Source: Pedobacter suwonensis (GTDB taxonomy: Bacteria; Bacteroidota; Bacteroidia; Sphingobacteriales; Sphingobacteriaceae). From it: DNA of 64,000 nt. Positions 9,391-18,470 of this stretch are shown here, piece after piece (positions within the stretch are counted from its first letter, which is position 1; each line of letters opens with the position of its first letter). The notes under the pieces were generated by a model. That model saw nothing but the letters and a program-made list of their open reading frames with translations, had not been told where the DNA came from and did not search any database. The position numbers and the translations under genes were made by a program. The stretch covers positions 73,780-137,779 of the forward strand of contig NZ_FOJM01000018.1 of assembly GCF_900111825.1 (NCBI RefSeq). Reading direction: 5' to 3'.

Positions 9391-11025
9391 CTAAGGTAAG
9401 TTTAAAACTTTATTTTCTCCTTCTATTATTACACTTTGCTGTTCTACAATGGCTTTATATTCGTAAGCACCTTTAGATAATTTTACCGTTCCGCTAAAAG
9501 TTCCATCGGCCTTGATATTTACCCAAGGACTCATTTTCCATGCTTCTGCATACAGTGTTTCTACCTGCCCCAGATATGGGCGGTAGTAAAACCTTGCCCG
9601 TTCGGGTTTGATTTTAGCATGGTTAAGCACTTTGCCATTTAGTGTAGCAACACCTGCAGCAACTTTGTAATCACCACTCTGTACCATTGCCGCTTCGGTA
9701 AATACCGGTTCCACATTTTCCAGCTTAATTACAACAGGATTTGGCCAGCGGTGATCGTCGTAAATACGTTGTGCTTTTACTACAGAAAGCTCCAGTCCAT
9801 TGGCCGTTTGCTTGAATCGTGATGATACATCCAGATCAGGTTTGTATTCAATAATCTTACTGTTTTGCCCCAATACACTGATTTTTGTATTCGCAGTAGC
9901 CCTGGCAGATTTTAACAGAAAAGTTTTGCGTTCGCCCTCTTTCCAGTTTTTCGCATCCATCACAATGGCAAACAAAGTTCCAGGCGCTTTTTGGGTGAAG
10001 TAAATATTTTGCTCTTTGCTCACTACCCAGCTGCGCACATGATCCATCGATTCGTGGTTGATAAAATACCACGCTCCCATTTCACGTAAACGATCCTCCT
10101 GCTCGTTGGGCAAGGTGCCATTTGCTTTTGGCCCCACATTGAGCAGCAATGAACCGCCTTTGGCACGGGCCTCGATCAACAGCTCGATTAATTGAGACCC
10201 TGATTTATATCGCTCATTAGTAGGCTGGTACTGCCAGGCTGTGCCAATGGTAATCGGCGATAACCATGGTTGCGTAATTTTAGCCCCCGGCAACGTTTGC
10301 TCAGGCGTTAAAATGGCACCACGCGTAATCAAGATATCAGGCTGCATTTTCCACGAAGTTTCTTTGACAGCCTCTTTCGGGTCGCCATCAATAAACAATA
10401 CATCTACCTTACCATAATTCTGCATCAGCTCTTCCGTTTGTTTACGGTTATATGCTGCATATTCCTTTTTGGTCGCTTCATCCAGGTTGGTGATATTTCT
10501 GCTGATGGGAATTTTGTGTTTATAAAGGAAATTAAAATCTTCCGGCGAAAAATAAAAGCCCACATCGAGCCCAGCCTCACGAGTAGCTTTTACAAATTCT
10601 TTCAGCAGGTCTTTTTTATATGGTGTATTGGTAATTTTAAAGTCAGTAGTTTTGGTATCCCAGAAACAAAAGCCGGCATGGTGCTTGGTGGTAAAAACAA
10701 TGTATTTCATACCGGCCAGTTTTGCCAGTTCGGCAATTTCTTTAGGATTAAAAGAGGAGGGATCAAATGTTTTAGGGAGCTCGCTAAAATAACGGTCCGT
10801 GTAATCATCAGAAGCGCCGACCAAAGAGTGACTGATCACCACACCCAGCTGTGCATCCACATTGAAATGGATAAATAAACCCGCTCCGGTGTTGCGTAAC
10901 CATTCCTCACGTTCAGGTTTGTTTAAGTTGTAATTACTGGAAGTTTCATCTTCCACTACATCATTGCGTTGCGCAGAAACTGTACCGGTAAAAAATAAAC
11001 AGACTAATAGTATTCGGTATATCAT
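9391..11025 (-). CDS. GH29 alpha-L-fucosidase
   Basis: This 544-residue secreted enzyme has a signal peptide ending TVSAQ. GH29 hallmarks are GLFIHFN near residue 50, the region KYIVFTTKHHAGFCFWDT, and the nucleophile in VDVLFIDGD. The C-terminal half forms beta-sandwich domains and ends in a region that describes added alkyl-like extensions (FSGTVKLSKGAYEYKA). It should release terminal alpha-L-fucose from host or algal glycans. It is the first enzyme gene after susD (62-bp gap), so loss of a fucose cap may be the first step in degrading the target glycan. Confidence 0.9.
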   Translation of the reverse strand: MIYRILLVCLFFTGTVSAQRNDVVEDETSSNYNLNKPEREEWLRNTGAGLFIHFNVDAQLGVVISHSLVGASDDYTDRYFSELPKTFDPSSFNPKEIAELAKLAGMKYIVFTTKHHAGFCFWDTKTTDFKITNTPYKKDLLKEFVKATREAGLDVGFYFSPEDFNFLYKHKIPISRNITNLDEATKKEYAAYNRKQTEELMQNYGKVDVLFIDGDPKEAVKETSWKMQPDILITRGAILTPEQTLPGAKITQPWLSPITIGTAWQYQPTNERYKSGSQLIELLIEARAKGGSLLLNVGPKANGTLPNEQEDRLREMGAWYFINHESMDHVRSWVVSKEQNIYFTQKAPGTLFAIVMDAKNWKEGERKTFLLKSARATANTKISVLGQNSKIIEYKPDLDVSSRFKQTANGLELSVVKAQRIYDDHRWPNPVVIKLENVEPVFTEAAMVQSGDYKVAAGVATLNGKVLNHAKIKPERARFYYRPYLGQVETLYAEAWKMSPWVNIKADGTFSGTVKLSKGAYEYKAIVEQQSVIIEGENKVLNLP

Positions 11026-11087
11026 TCTTCGGATCTTTTAATTCATCCGGCAAAGCTTTAAGTCCCCTGCCGGATGTGATTAGCATA

Positions 11088-12620
11088 TTATAATTTGTCC
11101 CACCAGATGCGGGTCATGAAATCATCGGCTCCCTGACGGGCAATAGCCGCATCAAGCGACGCACGGTTTAAGTTCTGCTCAGAGAGTGGATATAACATCC
11201 TCCTGAAAATTCGGCCACCTGTAGCATTTCCAACATAATTTACGGGTACCAAAGTCGGGTAACCCGTTCTTCGGTAACTGGCGAAAGCTTCCTGTGCATC
11301 AGGGAATGCCGCCAGCCAATATTCTGTATAAATCTGCTGCATTTGTGCATCAAAAGTTCCAGTGGTATTAAGCGGGTGGTATTTGATATAGGTATTGATC
11401 TGCAAATCGCTGATTATCCCGTCTGACGGAGCAATAATTGCCCACTGTTTCATGGCGGCGCGGATCCCTGATTCGTACAGTGTAGTGGCTGTGCCACCAG
11501 TATACCATCCACGTAAAACGGCTTCTGCCAGCAGGAAATTGGTTTCAGCTGTGGTGTAAATCAGTTTCGCTCCACCCAGGGCCAGTACGGTTTTCTGATT
11601 GGGTTCTGAATAGGTTACAAAATCAGTAGGTTTTGCGCTTAGCGTAGCAGGCATGCCCTTTTGTATCGCCATAGAAGTATCGGCAACACCGTTTACGTAT
11701 ACCACAGAAAGAATCCCTAAACGCGGGTCTTTATTGTTTTTCATATAAGTGATGAAGGTATTCTGGTATTTTCCGCCTTCGGGATTGCTGTTACCATCAG
11801 CTTTGATGTAATCGCTGTTGTATAAACTTAAGGCAATGGGATTTTTATTGATATCCTGACCAGCGCTCATGTAATTGATTTTAGCAATATCGGCATCATC
11901 GGTAATCACACCTCCGGCTATTGCTTTTTTCACCCAGGTTTCGGCCAATGCGGCATCAACCTTAGTTAAACGCATGCCCAGACGGAGCATTAAGGAGTAA
12001 GCAAATTTTTTCCACTTAACGGTATTACCCGCATAAATCAAATCAGCCTGACCAAAGGTAGCTTTAGCAGCATTTAAACCTGATGCCGATTCGTCCAGTT
12101 CCTTCAGCATGTCTAAATAGATACTTCTTTGCGGATCGTAGGCGGGCTTATAGTTCGAATTGGTATAACCCTGGGCGGCCTCAGTATATGGAATATCGCC
12201 GTACAAATCGGTAATGCGACTGAAACAATAAGCTCTCCAGATCCGTGCCGAGGCCAATAAATTTACCTGTTCAGGATCGTTTTTCACTGCATTGATCACC
12301 AGGGCCAGCTCGTTAATTTCCTGGTAGTAAGCATTGCTGAACTGGGCCATAGATTGTTGGCTTTGACTGGAAACATATTTTGATCCGAAACCAGCCACAT
12401 CATTAAAACTGGTGGTATACTGCATGGTACCCAGCAGCAGAATCAGGTTATTTTTGGCACCATCGTATTGCGCTTTAGTAAAAACATAAGCAGGCTGAAT
12501 GGTGGTTGAAGATTCAGGATCAGTATTAATTTCCTGAAAATCTTTTGTACATGAAGCTAGAAGGGTGCTGGTTAACGCAATGCAAACAGCGGATTTATAT
12601 TTGTTGATTAGTTTTTTCAT
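11088..12620 (-). CDS. SusD-like outer-membrane glycan-binding lipoprotein (SusD_2 type)
   Basis: This 510-residue protein starts with a lipoprotein signal (lipobox LLASC at about residue 23) and FQEINTDPESS. It continues with alpha-helical TPR repeats typical of the SusD-like_2 group and ends in a region rich in Trp/Arg (RIWWDKL). It lies 10 bp after the SusC gene and forms the lid of the SusCD importer. Sequence similarity in the C-terminus to the SusD at 40.2 kb (both end with a Met-Asp/Thr-Arg-Ile-Phe/Trp-Trp-Asp-Lys-like tail) marks them as the same subfamily. Confidence 0.93.
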   Translation of the reverse strand: MKKLINKYKSAVCIALTSTLLASCTKDFQEINTDPESSTTIQPAYVFTKAQYDGAKNNLILLLGTMQYTTSFNDVAGFGSKYVSSQSQQSMAQFSNAYYQEINELALVINAVKNDPEQVNLLASARIWRAYCFSRITDLYGDIPYTEAAQGYTNSNYKPAYDPQRSIYLDMLKELDESASGLNAAKATFGQADLIYAGNTVKWKKFAYSLMLRLGMRLTKVDAALAETWVKKAIAGGVITDDADIAKINYMSAGQDINKNPIALSLYNSDYIKADGNSNPEGGKYQNTFITYMKNNKDPRLGILSVVYVNGVADTSMAIQKGMPATLSAKPTDFVTYSEPNQKTVLALGGAKLIYTTAETNFLLAEAVLRGWYTGGTATTLYESGIRAAMKQWAIIAPSDGIISDLQINTYIKYHPLNTTGTFDAQMQQIYTEYWLAAFPDAQEAFASYRRTGYPTLVPVNYVGNATGGRIFRRMLYPLSEQNLNRASLDAAIARQGADDFMTRIWWDKL

Positions 12621-12630
12621 CTTTCAAGTA

Positions 12631-15600
12631 TTAAAATTTAACCATCAGGTTTAAACCGAAAGTACGTGTACGCGGCAATCCGATTGATTCGAAACCCTGG
12701 GCATTACCATTTGTAAAACTCGATTCAGGATCGAAATTATCGGTCTTTTTATAGAAGGTTAGGATATTACGGGCAACAAATGAGATACTGGCCGACTGTA
12801 TTTTAAGAAAATCGAGTTTTTTAACCGGAATATTGTAAGATAAAATGGCCTGGCGAAGTTTGATAAAGCTGCCATCATGTACAAATAATTCTGAATAATT
12901 ACGCATATCATTATAATAAGCCCGCAGATCGCTCACCGGAATTAATGCAGAATAAGGGTTTCCTGCCTGGTCTACCCCCGAAATGGTCAATCCGTTTTCA
13001 CGTCCGGGTAAGGTGCTCTTTAATAATCCTAAACGGGTAGCATAAACTTCTTTGATGGATAACACCTTATTTCCGAATTTACCATCGATCAGAAAGTTCA
13101 GGTTGAAATTACCAAATCTAAAATCCTGGGTTAAGCCCATTGTAAGCGGTGCTACCCCATTTCCAAGTTCTTGTAAACCTGTGGCAACCGGCCGTTTTGT
13201 TGTTGAATTATAAACAATCTGGCCTGCTTCGTTCCTGAGCATACGCGTTCCCACAATGGTTCCGTAAGCACTGCCAACGGTTTGGTTAATGTAACCCCAG
13301 TTGCCTACGGTACGTGCCATTTCAAAAGTGGTGGTTCCTTCTACCAGTTTTAACACTTCACTTTTATTGTATGCTACATTATAGCTGATATTCCAGCCGA
13401 ACTTATTGCCTTGCACCGGAGTACCTGTTAAGAGGAACTCTATACCTTTGTTGCTCAGTTCGCCCACGTTTAGTACGGCATTATTATAGCCTGAAGTGGA
13501 TGAGATGGCTGCATTGAGGATATCATCGGTTGTTTTGCGACTGTAGGCCGTAAAATCCAATCCCAAACGGCCCTTAAACATTTTTAATTCTACACCTGCC
13601 TCGTAAGTGGTAGAGGTATAAGGTTTCAGATTCGGGTTGGTAATGTCGTTCGTGGTTACATTTTGAAGTGGTTGACCTGAACTTGGTACATTACTATAAC
13701 TTAAATTAATTCTGTATGGATCGGCAGCACCACCTCCTACTTCAGCCCATGATGCACGAACTCTTAATATATCGATAGATGATGGCAACTTGAAAGCATC
13801 AGATACGACAAAACTACCGCCAACACTTTGATATAAGATACTGTTATTATCCGGACTTAAGGTAGAAAACCAATCGTTACGTGCGGTATAGGTTAAAAAC
13901 AAAATACTTTTGTAATCCACATCGGCAGATCCGAAAACCGAATTTGTCCTGATTCTTTGGTAGGTAGGAATCGTGCTGGAAGTGGCCAGGTTTTTATAAC
14001 TGTAGAAAAAAGGGATGGTAAAGGTATTTCCATCCATATTTAACTGTTTATTTTCAAACCGGCGGCTGTTGGCTCCGCCCAATATCGAAATGCCTATTTT
14101 ATCGGCGATCCGGTTTTTATAATTTCCGGTAATCAGCGAGTTGGTTTCAGAAACATCCGATTTAATGCCCGAATACTGGCCTTTCGGGATGTAAATATCT
14201 CCGGTAGGCAAAATATTTACATAATTATAGTTATAAAAATCGCGGCTGATTACCCCTTTTAACTGGAAATTCTTCACGATATCATAGGTAATAGACCCCT
14301 GGCCGATGAACCTGTTTTTTACATCATTTTGCTGGTATTTATTGATTACAAAATACCCGTTGGTGGCAATACCGGCGTCGTTCCATGGCGTTTGGTTTCC
14401 GGCGGCATCGTAACCCGGAGCAAGCCAACGTACATCTACCGTGTTGGCCACTTCATAGGGTGTCCAGTTTGGATTACCTAATGCATCGCCTGCCAGTGTT
14501 CTGCCGAAACCTTTTTCCAGGTTATATTGTGCTAAACCTTCTACCTTTATTTTATCGGTAATCTTTGCATTAATGTTCAGGTTAGCGGTCTGTCTTTTAA
14601 ATCTGGTACTGGAAATAATCCCTTTACTATCGAGATCGGACAAAGATAAACGGTAAATAATACCATCTGTACCACCTGAAAATGCAATGGTATTGGTAAA
14701 ATTTGTTCCTGTAGAATAGAAATTTTTGATATTATCTTTCACCGCGCTGTATGGATGGGTCAATCCGTCTGCGGCCACATAATCAGAACCATCTATCTTC
14801 GCCCCAAACGATAAACGACCAGTGGCTATCGCATCGTTCTTCGTCATGGGTTTAACCCCACCAAGCCCCTGTCCGTATTCATACTGGTAATCATTATCAT
14901 TAATGGCATTCTCAATGGTAAAGGTGGTGTTATACTCTACGCCGATACCTTTTTGTTTAACTCCCTTTTTCGTCGTGATTAAAATTACCCCATTACTGGC
15001 ACGCGAACCGTATAGAGCGGCAGCGGTACCACCCTTTAATACCGTAATACTTTCAATATCATCAGGATTGATACTTGAAATTCCATCACCCCTATCCACA
15101 TTGGTAGCTAATCCATTCGTAGTTGCTGCACCACCCGGTACGCTGTTATCAATAGGCATTCCGTTCACTACATAAAGCGGCTGGTTGTTGCCATTAAATG
15201 AACCGTTACCACGGATGATTACCCGGCTGGATCCGCCCGGACCAGTGGATAAACCCGTAGCATTAACCCCTGCAATTTTACCTGTTAAAGCATTAGCTAC
15301 GTTATTTTCGCGGGCCTGTGTAAATTCAGATCCTTTAACTTCTGTAACGGCATAGCCTAAAGCTTTGCTATCACGTTTTATACCCAAGGCAGTTACCACC
15401 ACATCGTTTAAGCTGCTGGCACTTTCCTTCAGTTTTATGCTTATCGGTGTTTTAAAATCATTTACCGGAAATTCAAGCGTTTCGTAGCCTACAGACGCAA
15501 TGCTTAAAGTGATGGGCTTCCCAGCCAGTTCGTTCGGAATGGTGATGCTGAATTGCCCCTGCGCATCGGTCGAAGCACCGGTTTTAGTACCTTTGATATA

Positions 15601-16044
15601 TACGGTAGCCCCTATCAACGGCAGGTTATCACTTGCTGAAAAAATGGTACCCTTAATTACATCAGCTGCGTTTCCGGCCTGCGTATTAATAATGATATAC
15701 TGCGACTCGCTGATCTTATTAAAATCCAGTGAAGATCCGTTTAAAGCAAAGGTTAAAGCTGTTTTGGCATCGCCAAAGGCCATCAGCTGTGTTTCAGTCA
15801 GGTTGCTATCTTTATTTTCCAGAATGCCTGCCTTATACGCTATTTTAATATCAAATCTGGTTTTGATCAGTTGTAAGGCGGTTTTAAGCGATAGTTTATT
15901 ATCGCTAAGGCTTTGCGCTTTTATGCCATTTACATGTGCCACATTGCGGGCCAGGAGCTGGGCGGAACAAAATAATGTACACGCACAGAACATCAAAGTA
16001 AGACAGCTGTGTCCAGCTACCCTCCTAAGGTAGAGTATTCTCAT
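12631..16044 (-). CDS. SusC/RagA TonB-dependent outer-membrane transporter with N-terminal STN domain
   Basis: This 1137-residue protein has a signal peptide, then an STN (secretin/TonB short N-terminal) domain at about residues 50-120. A carboxypeptidase-D-like regulatory domain (GATVYIKGTKTGASTDAQGQ), the TonB plug (DVVVTALGIKRDSKALGYAV) and a 22-strand barrel ending in an aromatic residue (LMVKF) follow. The STN domain is the part that signals to FecR-type anti-sigma factors, and both FecR and an ECF sigma factor lie immediately upstream. This is therefore a transporter/transducer that senses its own glycan substrate. The other two SusC genes in the window lack visible FecR partners. Confidence 0.96.
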   Translation of the reverse strand: MRILYLRRVAGHSCLTLMFCACTLFCSAQLLARNVAHVNGIKAQSLSDNKLSLKTALQLIKTRFDIKIAYKAGILENKDSNLTETQLMAFGDAKTALTFALNGSSLDFNKISESQYIIINTQAGNAADVIKGTIFSASDNLPLIGATVYIKGTKTGASTDAQGQFSITIPNELAGKPITLSIASVGYETLEFPVNDFKTPISIKLKESASSLNDVVVTALGIKRDSKALGYAVTEVKGSEFTQARENNVANALTGKIAGVNATGLSTGPGGSSRVIIRGNGSFNGNNQPLYVVNGMPIDNSVPGGAATTNGLATNVDRGDGISSINPDDIESITVLKGGTAAALYGSRASNGVILITTKKGVKQKGIGVEYNTTFTIENAINDNDYQYEYGQGLGGVKPMTKNDAIATGRLSFGAKIDGSDYVAADGLTHPYSAVKDNIKNFYSTGTNFTNTIAFSGGTDGIIYRLSLSDLDSKGIISSTRFKRQTANLNINAKITDKIKVEGLAQYNLEKGFGRTLAGDALGNPNWTPYEVANTVDVRWLAPGYDAAGNQTPWNDAGIATNGYFVINKYQQNDVKNRFIGQGSITYDIVKNFQLKGVISRDFYNYNYVNILPTGDIYIPKGQYSGIKSDVSETNSLITGNYKNRIADKIGISILGGANSRRFENKQLNMDGNTFTIPFFYSYKNLATSSTIPTYQRIRTNSVFGSADVDYKSILFLTYTARNDWFSTLSPDNNSILYQSVGGSFVVSDAFKLPSSIDILRVRASWAEVGGGAADPYRINLSYSNVPSSGQPLQNVTTNDITNPNLKPYTSTTYEAGVELKMFKGRLGLDFTAYSRKTTDDILNAAISSTSGYNNAVLNVGELSNKGIEFLLTGTPVQGNKFGWNISYNVAYNKSEVLKLVEGTTTFEMARTVGNWGYINQTVGSAYGTIVGTRMLRNEAGQIVYNSTTKRPVATGLQELGNGVAPLTMGLTQDFRFGNFNLNFLIDGKFGNKVLSIKEVYATRLGLLKSTLPGRENGLTISGVDQAGNPYSALIPVSDLRAYYNDMRNYSELFVHDGSFIKLRQAILSYNIPVKKLDFLKIQSASISFVARNILTFYKKTDNFDPESSFTNGNAQGFESIGLPRTRTFGLNLMVKF

Positions 16045-16130
16045 AATCCTGTTTAGTTTAGTTGTTGTTGGTTAATTGTTGTGGTTAATTATAGCTTAGG
16101 TTAGATTCAAGCGCTTAAATCTTCTCCAAA

Positions 16131-17153
16131 CTATTTGGTTATGGTTATTTTCTTATTGTTTGTTTTAATATTGAGGTGTAAGGTAGTCGATAAAATCTGA
16201 AGCAATTCTTTAACGCTGCCGACATTAATTTCGCCTTCAACCTTAAGTTCGCTTATTTTTTTATCGTCTAACACAACTTCATAGCCCAGATCATCCTGTA
16301 ATACACTGATCATCTCTTCCAGACTGGCATTCTGAAATACGAGCTGACGATTGATCCAGGCGGTTAAATGTTGCGGATTAAGCATTTTCTGGTGAACAAG
16401 ATTACTTTCATCAGCATGTTTTACCAAATCACCGGGCTTCATCACAAACTGCATCCGCTTTTTATTGATATCGTCATAATCTACCCTGATCTTTCCGGTT
16501 AATAAACCTATACTGGTTTTTTCATGCCTGCTTTTTACATTAAAGGTGGTTCCTAATACTTCGATGTTCAGGTCTCCGCAATGCACTATAAATTTTTCAT
16601 CCGGCTGGATGTGGTTCGTATCGATGTTGATGTGCTTCACCTTAAATAAAGCTTCACCATCAATCCACACTTCCCTTGGACCATCATTAAAATTGGCAGC
16701 GTAACTGATTTTTGAATTCCCATTTAATGTCACTTCCGACCCATCCGGCAGGGTGATGGTTTTGATTATGCCATAATCAGTTTTAACTGCATCTTTATTC
16801 CACATCGTGAAGTAGAGTAATGCAGATAAAAGGACTACTGCAAAAACTGCGGCTACCTTAAAGAAAGGTGAAAAAGAAAGTTTTTTGATTTTTGGCTCTC
16901 CTGCTGTTATACTGACAGAAATTTTTTCAAAAAGCGATTGTTGTGCCTGCTCATTACTGAAAACTTTTTGCTGGCGGTAAGCCGAAATGGTATTAAAAGC
17001 AGCGAGGGCAATTCTGCTTTTATATGGATGTGCCGCTCTAAATTTTTCCCAGGCCAATACATCTGAAGCATTTTGCTCCACAACAAATGCCAAAAAAGCA
17101 TCATCGTTCAGAAAATCTTCAAAAGTGTAGTTTATAAATTTAGAAAAATCCAT
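16131..17153 (-). CDS. FecR-type anti-sigma factor
   Basis: This 340-residue single-pass inner-membrane protein has a cytoplasmic N-terminus (about 95 residues), a transmembrane segment near 97-117, a periplasmic FecR domain (VTLNGNSKISYAANF, GEALFKVKH) and a C-terminal STN-like DUF4974 domain. It transmits the signal from the STN domain of SusC to the sigma factor encoded 68 bp upstream. The gene order sigma-FecR-SusC-SusD is the standard Bacteroidetes trans-envelope signalling arrangement. Confidence 0.95.
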   Translation of the reverse strand: MDFSKFINYTFEDFLNDDAFLAFVVEQNASDVLAWEKFRAAHPYKSRIALAAFNTISAYRQQKVFSNEQAQQSLFEKISVSITAGEPKIKKLSFSPFFKVAAVFAVVLLSALLYFTMWNKDAVKTDYGIIKTITLPDGSEVTLNGNSKISYAANFNDGPREVWIDGEALFKVKHINIDTNHIQPDEKFIVHCGDLNIEVLGTTFNVKSRHEKTSIGLLTGKIRVDYDDINKKRMQFVMKPGDLVKHADESNLVHQKMLNPQHLTAWINRQLVFQNASLEEMISVLQDDLGYEVVLDDKKISELKVEGEINVGSVKELLQILSTTLHLNIKTNNKKITITK

Positions 17154-17221
17154 ATATCAGCAATTATATATCCCTATATACATGGACCAGCCTAAATTAT
17201 CCCTACATTTTTGAAAAAAAA

Positions 17222-17848
17222 TTAATTTATTTCCAAAAGTGCTCTTTTTGACCCGATAATAGCTAACATCATCATTAAATCGACCAGCTTAACCCGATCC
17301 TGAAGTTTACCAATGGCCTTATAAAGCAGTTTATAGGTGGATGTAATATTCAGGTTCATAATATCTGCAGCCGCTTCGTAGCTCAGGCCTTCATAAAACC
17401 TCAAATAGATAATTTCCTGTTGCCTGGACGAAAGGGTTTGGATCGCCTCCTTTAACTTGCGCTGAAGTTCCTTCTTCGACTCATCTTCCATAAAAACGGT
17501 ATCAAATGATACTTCAAAATTAAATGGATAATCTTCAGCTGAATCTATTGCCAAGAAACGCTGCTGAACGTCCATCTTCCTGAGCAATAAGTTCCGCAGC
17601 GATTTGTAGAGGTAGTTTTTTACCGAAACGGGGTTGCCTAATTGTTCGCGCTTCGCCCATAAATTTACAAATAAATCGTGTACCGCATCCTCGATCAGGC
17701 TCACATCCCTGGTAAATTTATACCCGTAATTATTAAGCGCCTTAAAATGAATATTATACAACTGCCTGTAGGCATTCCAATCCCCTCCCTTAAAGGCATT
17801 CCATTCGGGCGCAGTGGTTTCATGAAGTTGAACCTTTTTTAATGGCAT
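17222..17848 (-). CDS. ECF RNA polymerase sigma factor (Bacteroidetes family)
   Basis: This 208-residue sigma-70 family protein has a region 2 segment with the AVHDLFVNLWAKRE core. Its region 4 helix-turn-helix is QEIIYLRFYEGLSYEAAADIM, with the sequence stating the typical REQLG/NVKNYLYKSLRNLLLR linker. It probably activates the PUL that follows on the same strand and is held inactive by the FecR protein until substrate binds SusC. A -7-like element TAATTTTG lies just upstream (17875-17882, minus strand). Confidence 0.95.
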   Translation of the reverse strand: MPLKKVQLHETTAPEWNAFKGGDWNAYRQLYNIHFKALNNYGYKFTRDVSLIEDAVHDLFVNLWAKREQLGNPVSVKNYLYKSLRNLLLRKMDVQQRFLAIDSAEDYPFNFEVSFDTVFMEDESKKELQRKLKEAIQTLSSRQQEIIYLRFYEGLSYEAAADIMNLNITSTYKLLYKAIGKLQDRVKLVDLMMMLAIIGSKRALLEIN

Positions 17849-17874
17849 AGGGATTATTCGTTTTACTAACTTAG

Positions 17875-17882
17875 CAAAATTA
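17875..17882 (-). promoter_or_regulatory. Possible -7 element for the sigma factor operon
   Basis: Read on the minus strand this is TAATTTTG, a match to the Bacteroidetes -7 consensus TAnnTTTG, 26 bp before the sigma-factor start codon. I could not find a matching TTTG at the usual distance upstream, so only half of a promoter is supported. Confidence 0.35.
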
Positions 17883-17954
17883 AGCTACGAAAGGAATTTA
17901 TTGAGAAATTATGGTTGAAATTTATGGTTTTTAGGGGAAAGTATGAATATAAAC

Positions 17955-17996
17955 AAAAAGCCTTTAAATCTTGCGATCTAAAGGCTTCTCGTTTTT
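17955..17996 (-). terminator. Terminator after the tRNA cluster
   Basis: A stem AAGCCTTTA/TAAAGGCTT (17958-17966 with 17979-17987), extended by ATC/GAT around a TTGC loop, is followed on the minus strand by a T-rich run (TTTTTGTTT). It lies just after the tRNA-Pro gene in the direction of tRNA transcription. Confidence 0.6.
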
Positions 17997-17999
17997 GTG

Positions 18000-18073
18000 T
18001 CGGGATGGCAGGATTCGAACCTACGACCTCCACATCCCAAATGTGGCGCGATACCGGGCTACGCTACATCCCG
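18000..18073 (-). tRNA. tRNA-Pro (TGG), copy 1
   Basis: On the minus strand the 74-nt sequence folds as a tRNA: acceptor CGGGATG/CATCCCG with discriminator A, and T-arm GGTTCGAATCC. The anticodon stem CCACA/TGTGG encloses the loop TTTGGGA, with anticodon TGG. The 3' CCA is not encoded. It is an apparently identical copy of the tRNA 128 bp upstream. Confidence 0.95.
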
Positions 18074-18127
18074 AACATTGGTATCGATCTTTTTTTAATC
18101 CTGTTGTAAAGTGGATTGAACTTTGAG

Positions 18128-18201
18128 TCGGGATGGCAGGATTCGAACCTACGACCTCCACATCCCAAATGTGGCGCGATACCGGGCTACGCTACATCCC
18201 G
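18128..18201 (-). tRNA. tRNA-Pro (TGG), copy 2
   Basis: This has the same 74-nt structure and sequence as copy 1, offset by exactly 128 bp. The flanks are also shared: both are preceded on the minus strand by AAAGATCGATACCAA followed by T/A-variant GTTC. This points to a tandem duplication of a unit with its spacer. Confidence 0.95.
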
Positions 18202-18302
18202 AACTTTGGTATCGATCTTTTTTAACCTTATTTCTAAGGGTTGGCAAAGATATGGATTTTATTGGGTTTTTCCATTTATTTACCAACTTTTTTTTATTTC
18301 AG

Positions 18303-18389
18303 CGGTGAGGGCGGGATTCGAACCCGCGGTACCGTTACCAGTACGACAGTTTAGCAAACTGTTCCTTTCGGCCTCTCAGGCACCTCACC
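18303..18389 (-). tRNA. tRNA-Ser (GCT)
   Basis: This 87-nt class II tRNA lies on the minus strand, with acceptor GGTGAGG/CCTCACC, discriminator G and a long variable arm. The anticodon stem ACAGT/ACTGT encloses the loop TTGCTAA with anticodon GCT. It is likely co-transcribed with the two tRNA-Pro genes downstream. Confidence 0.95.
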
Positions 18390-18470
18390 TTTCAACCTCC
18401 TTTTTCCGCCCTACCGGCGTTGTTTTGAGGTCTGCAAATATAGTAAAACAAGTTATCGAACAAAAAAAAA

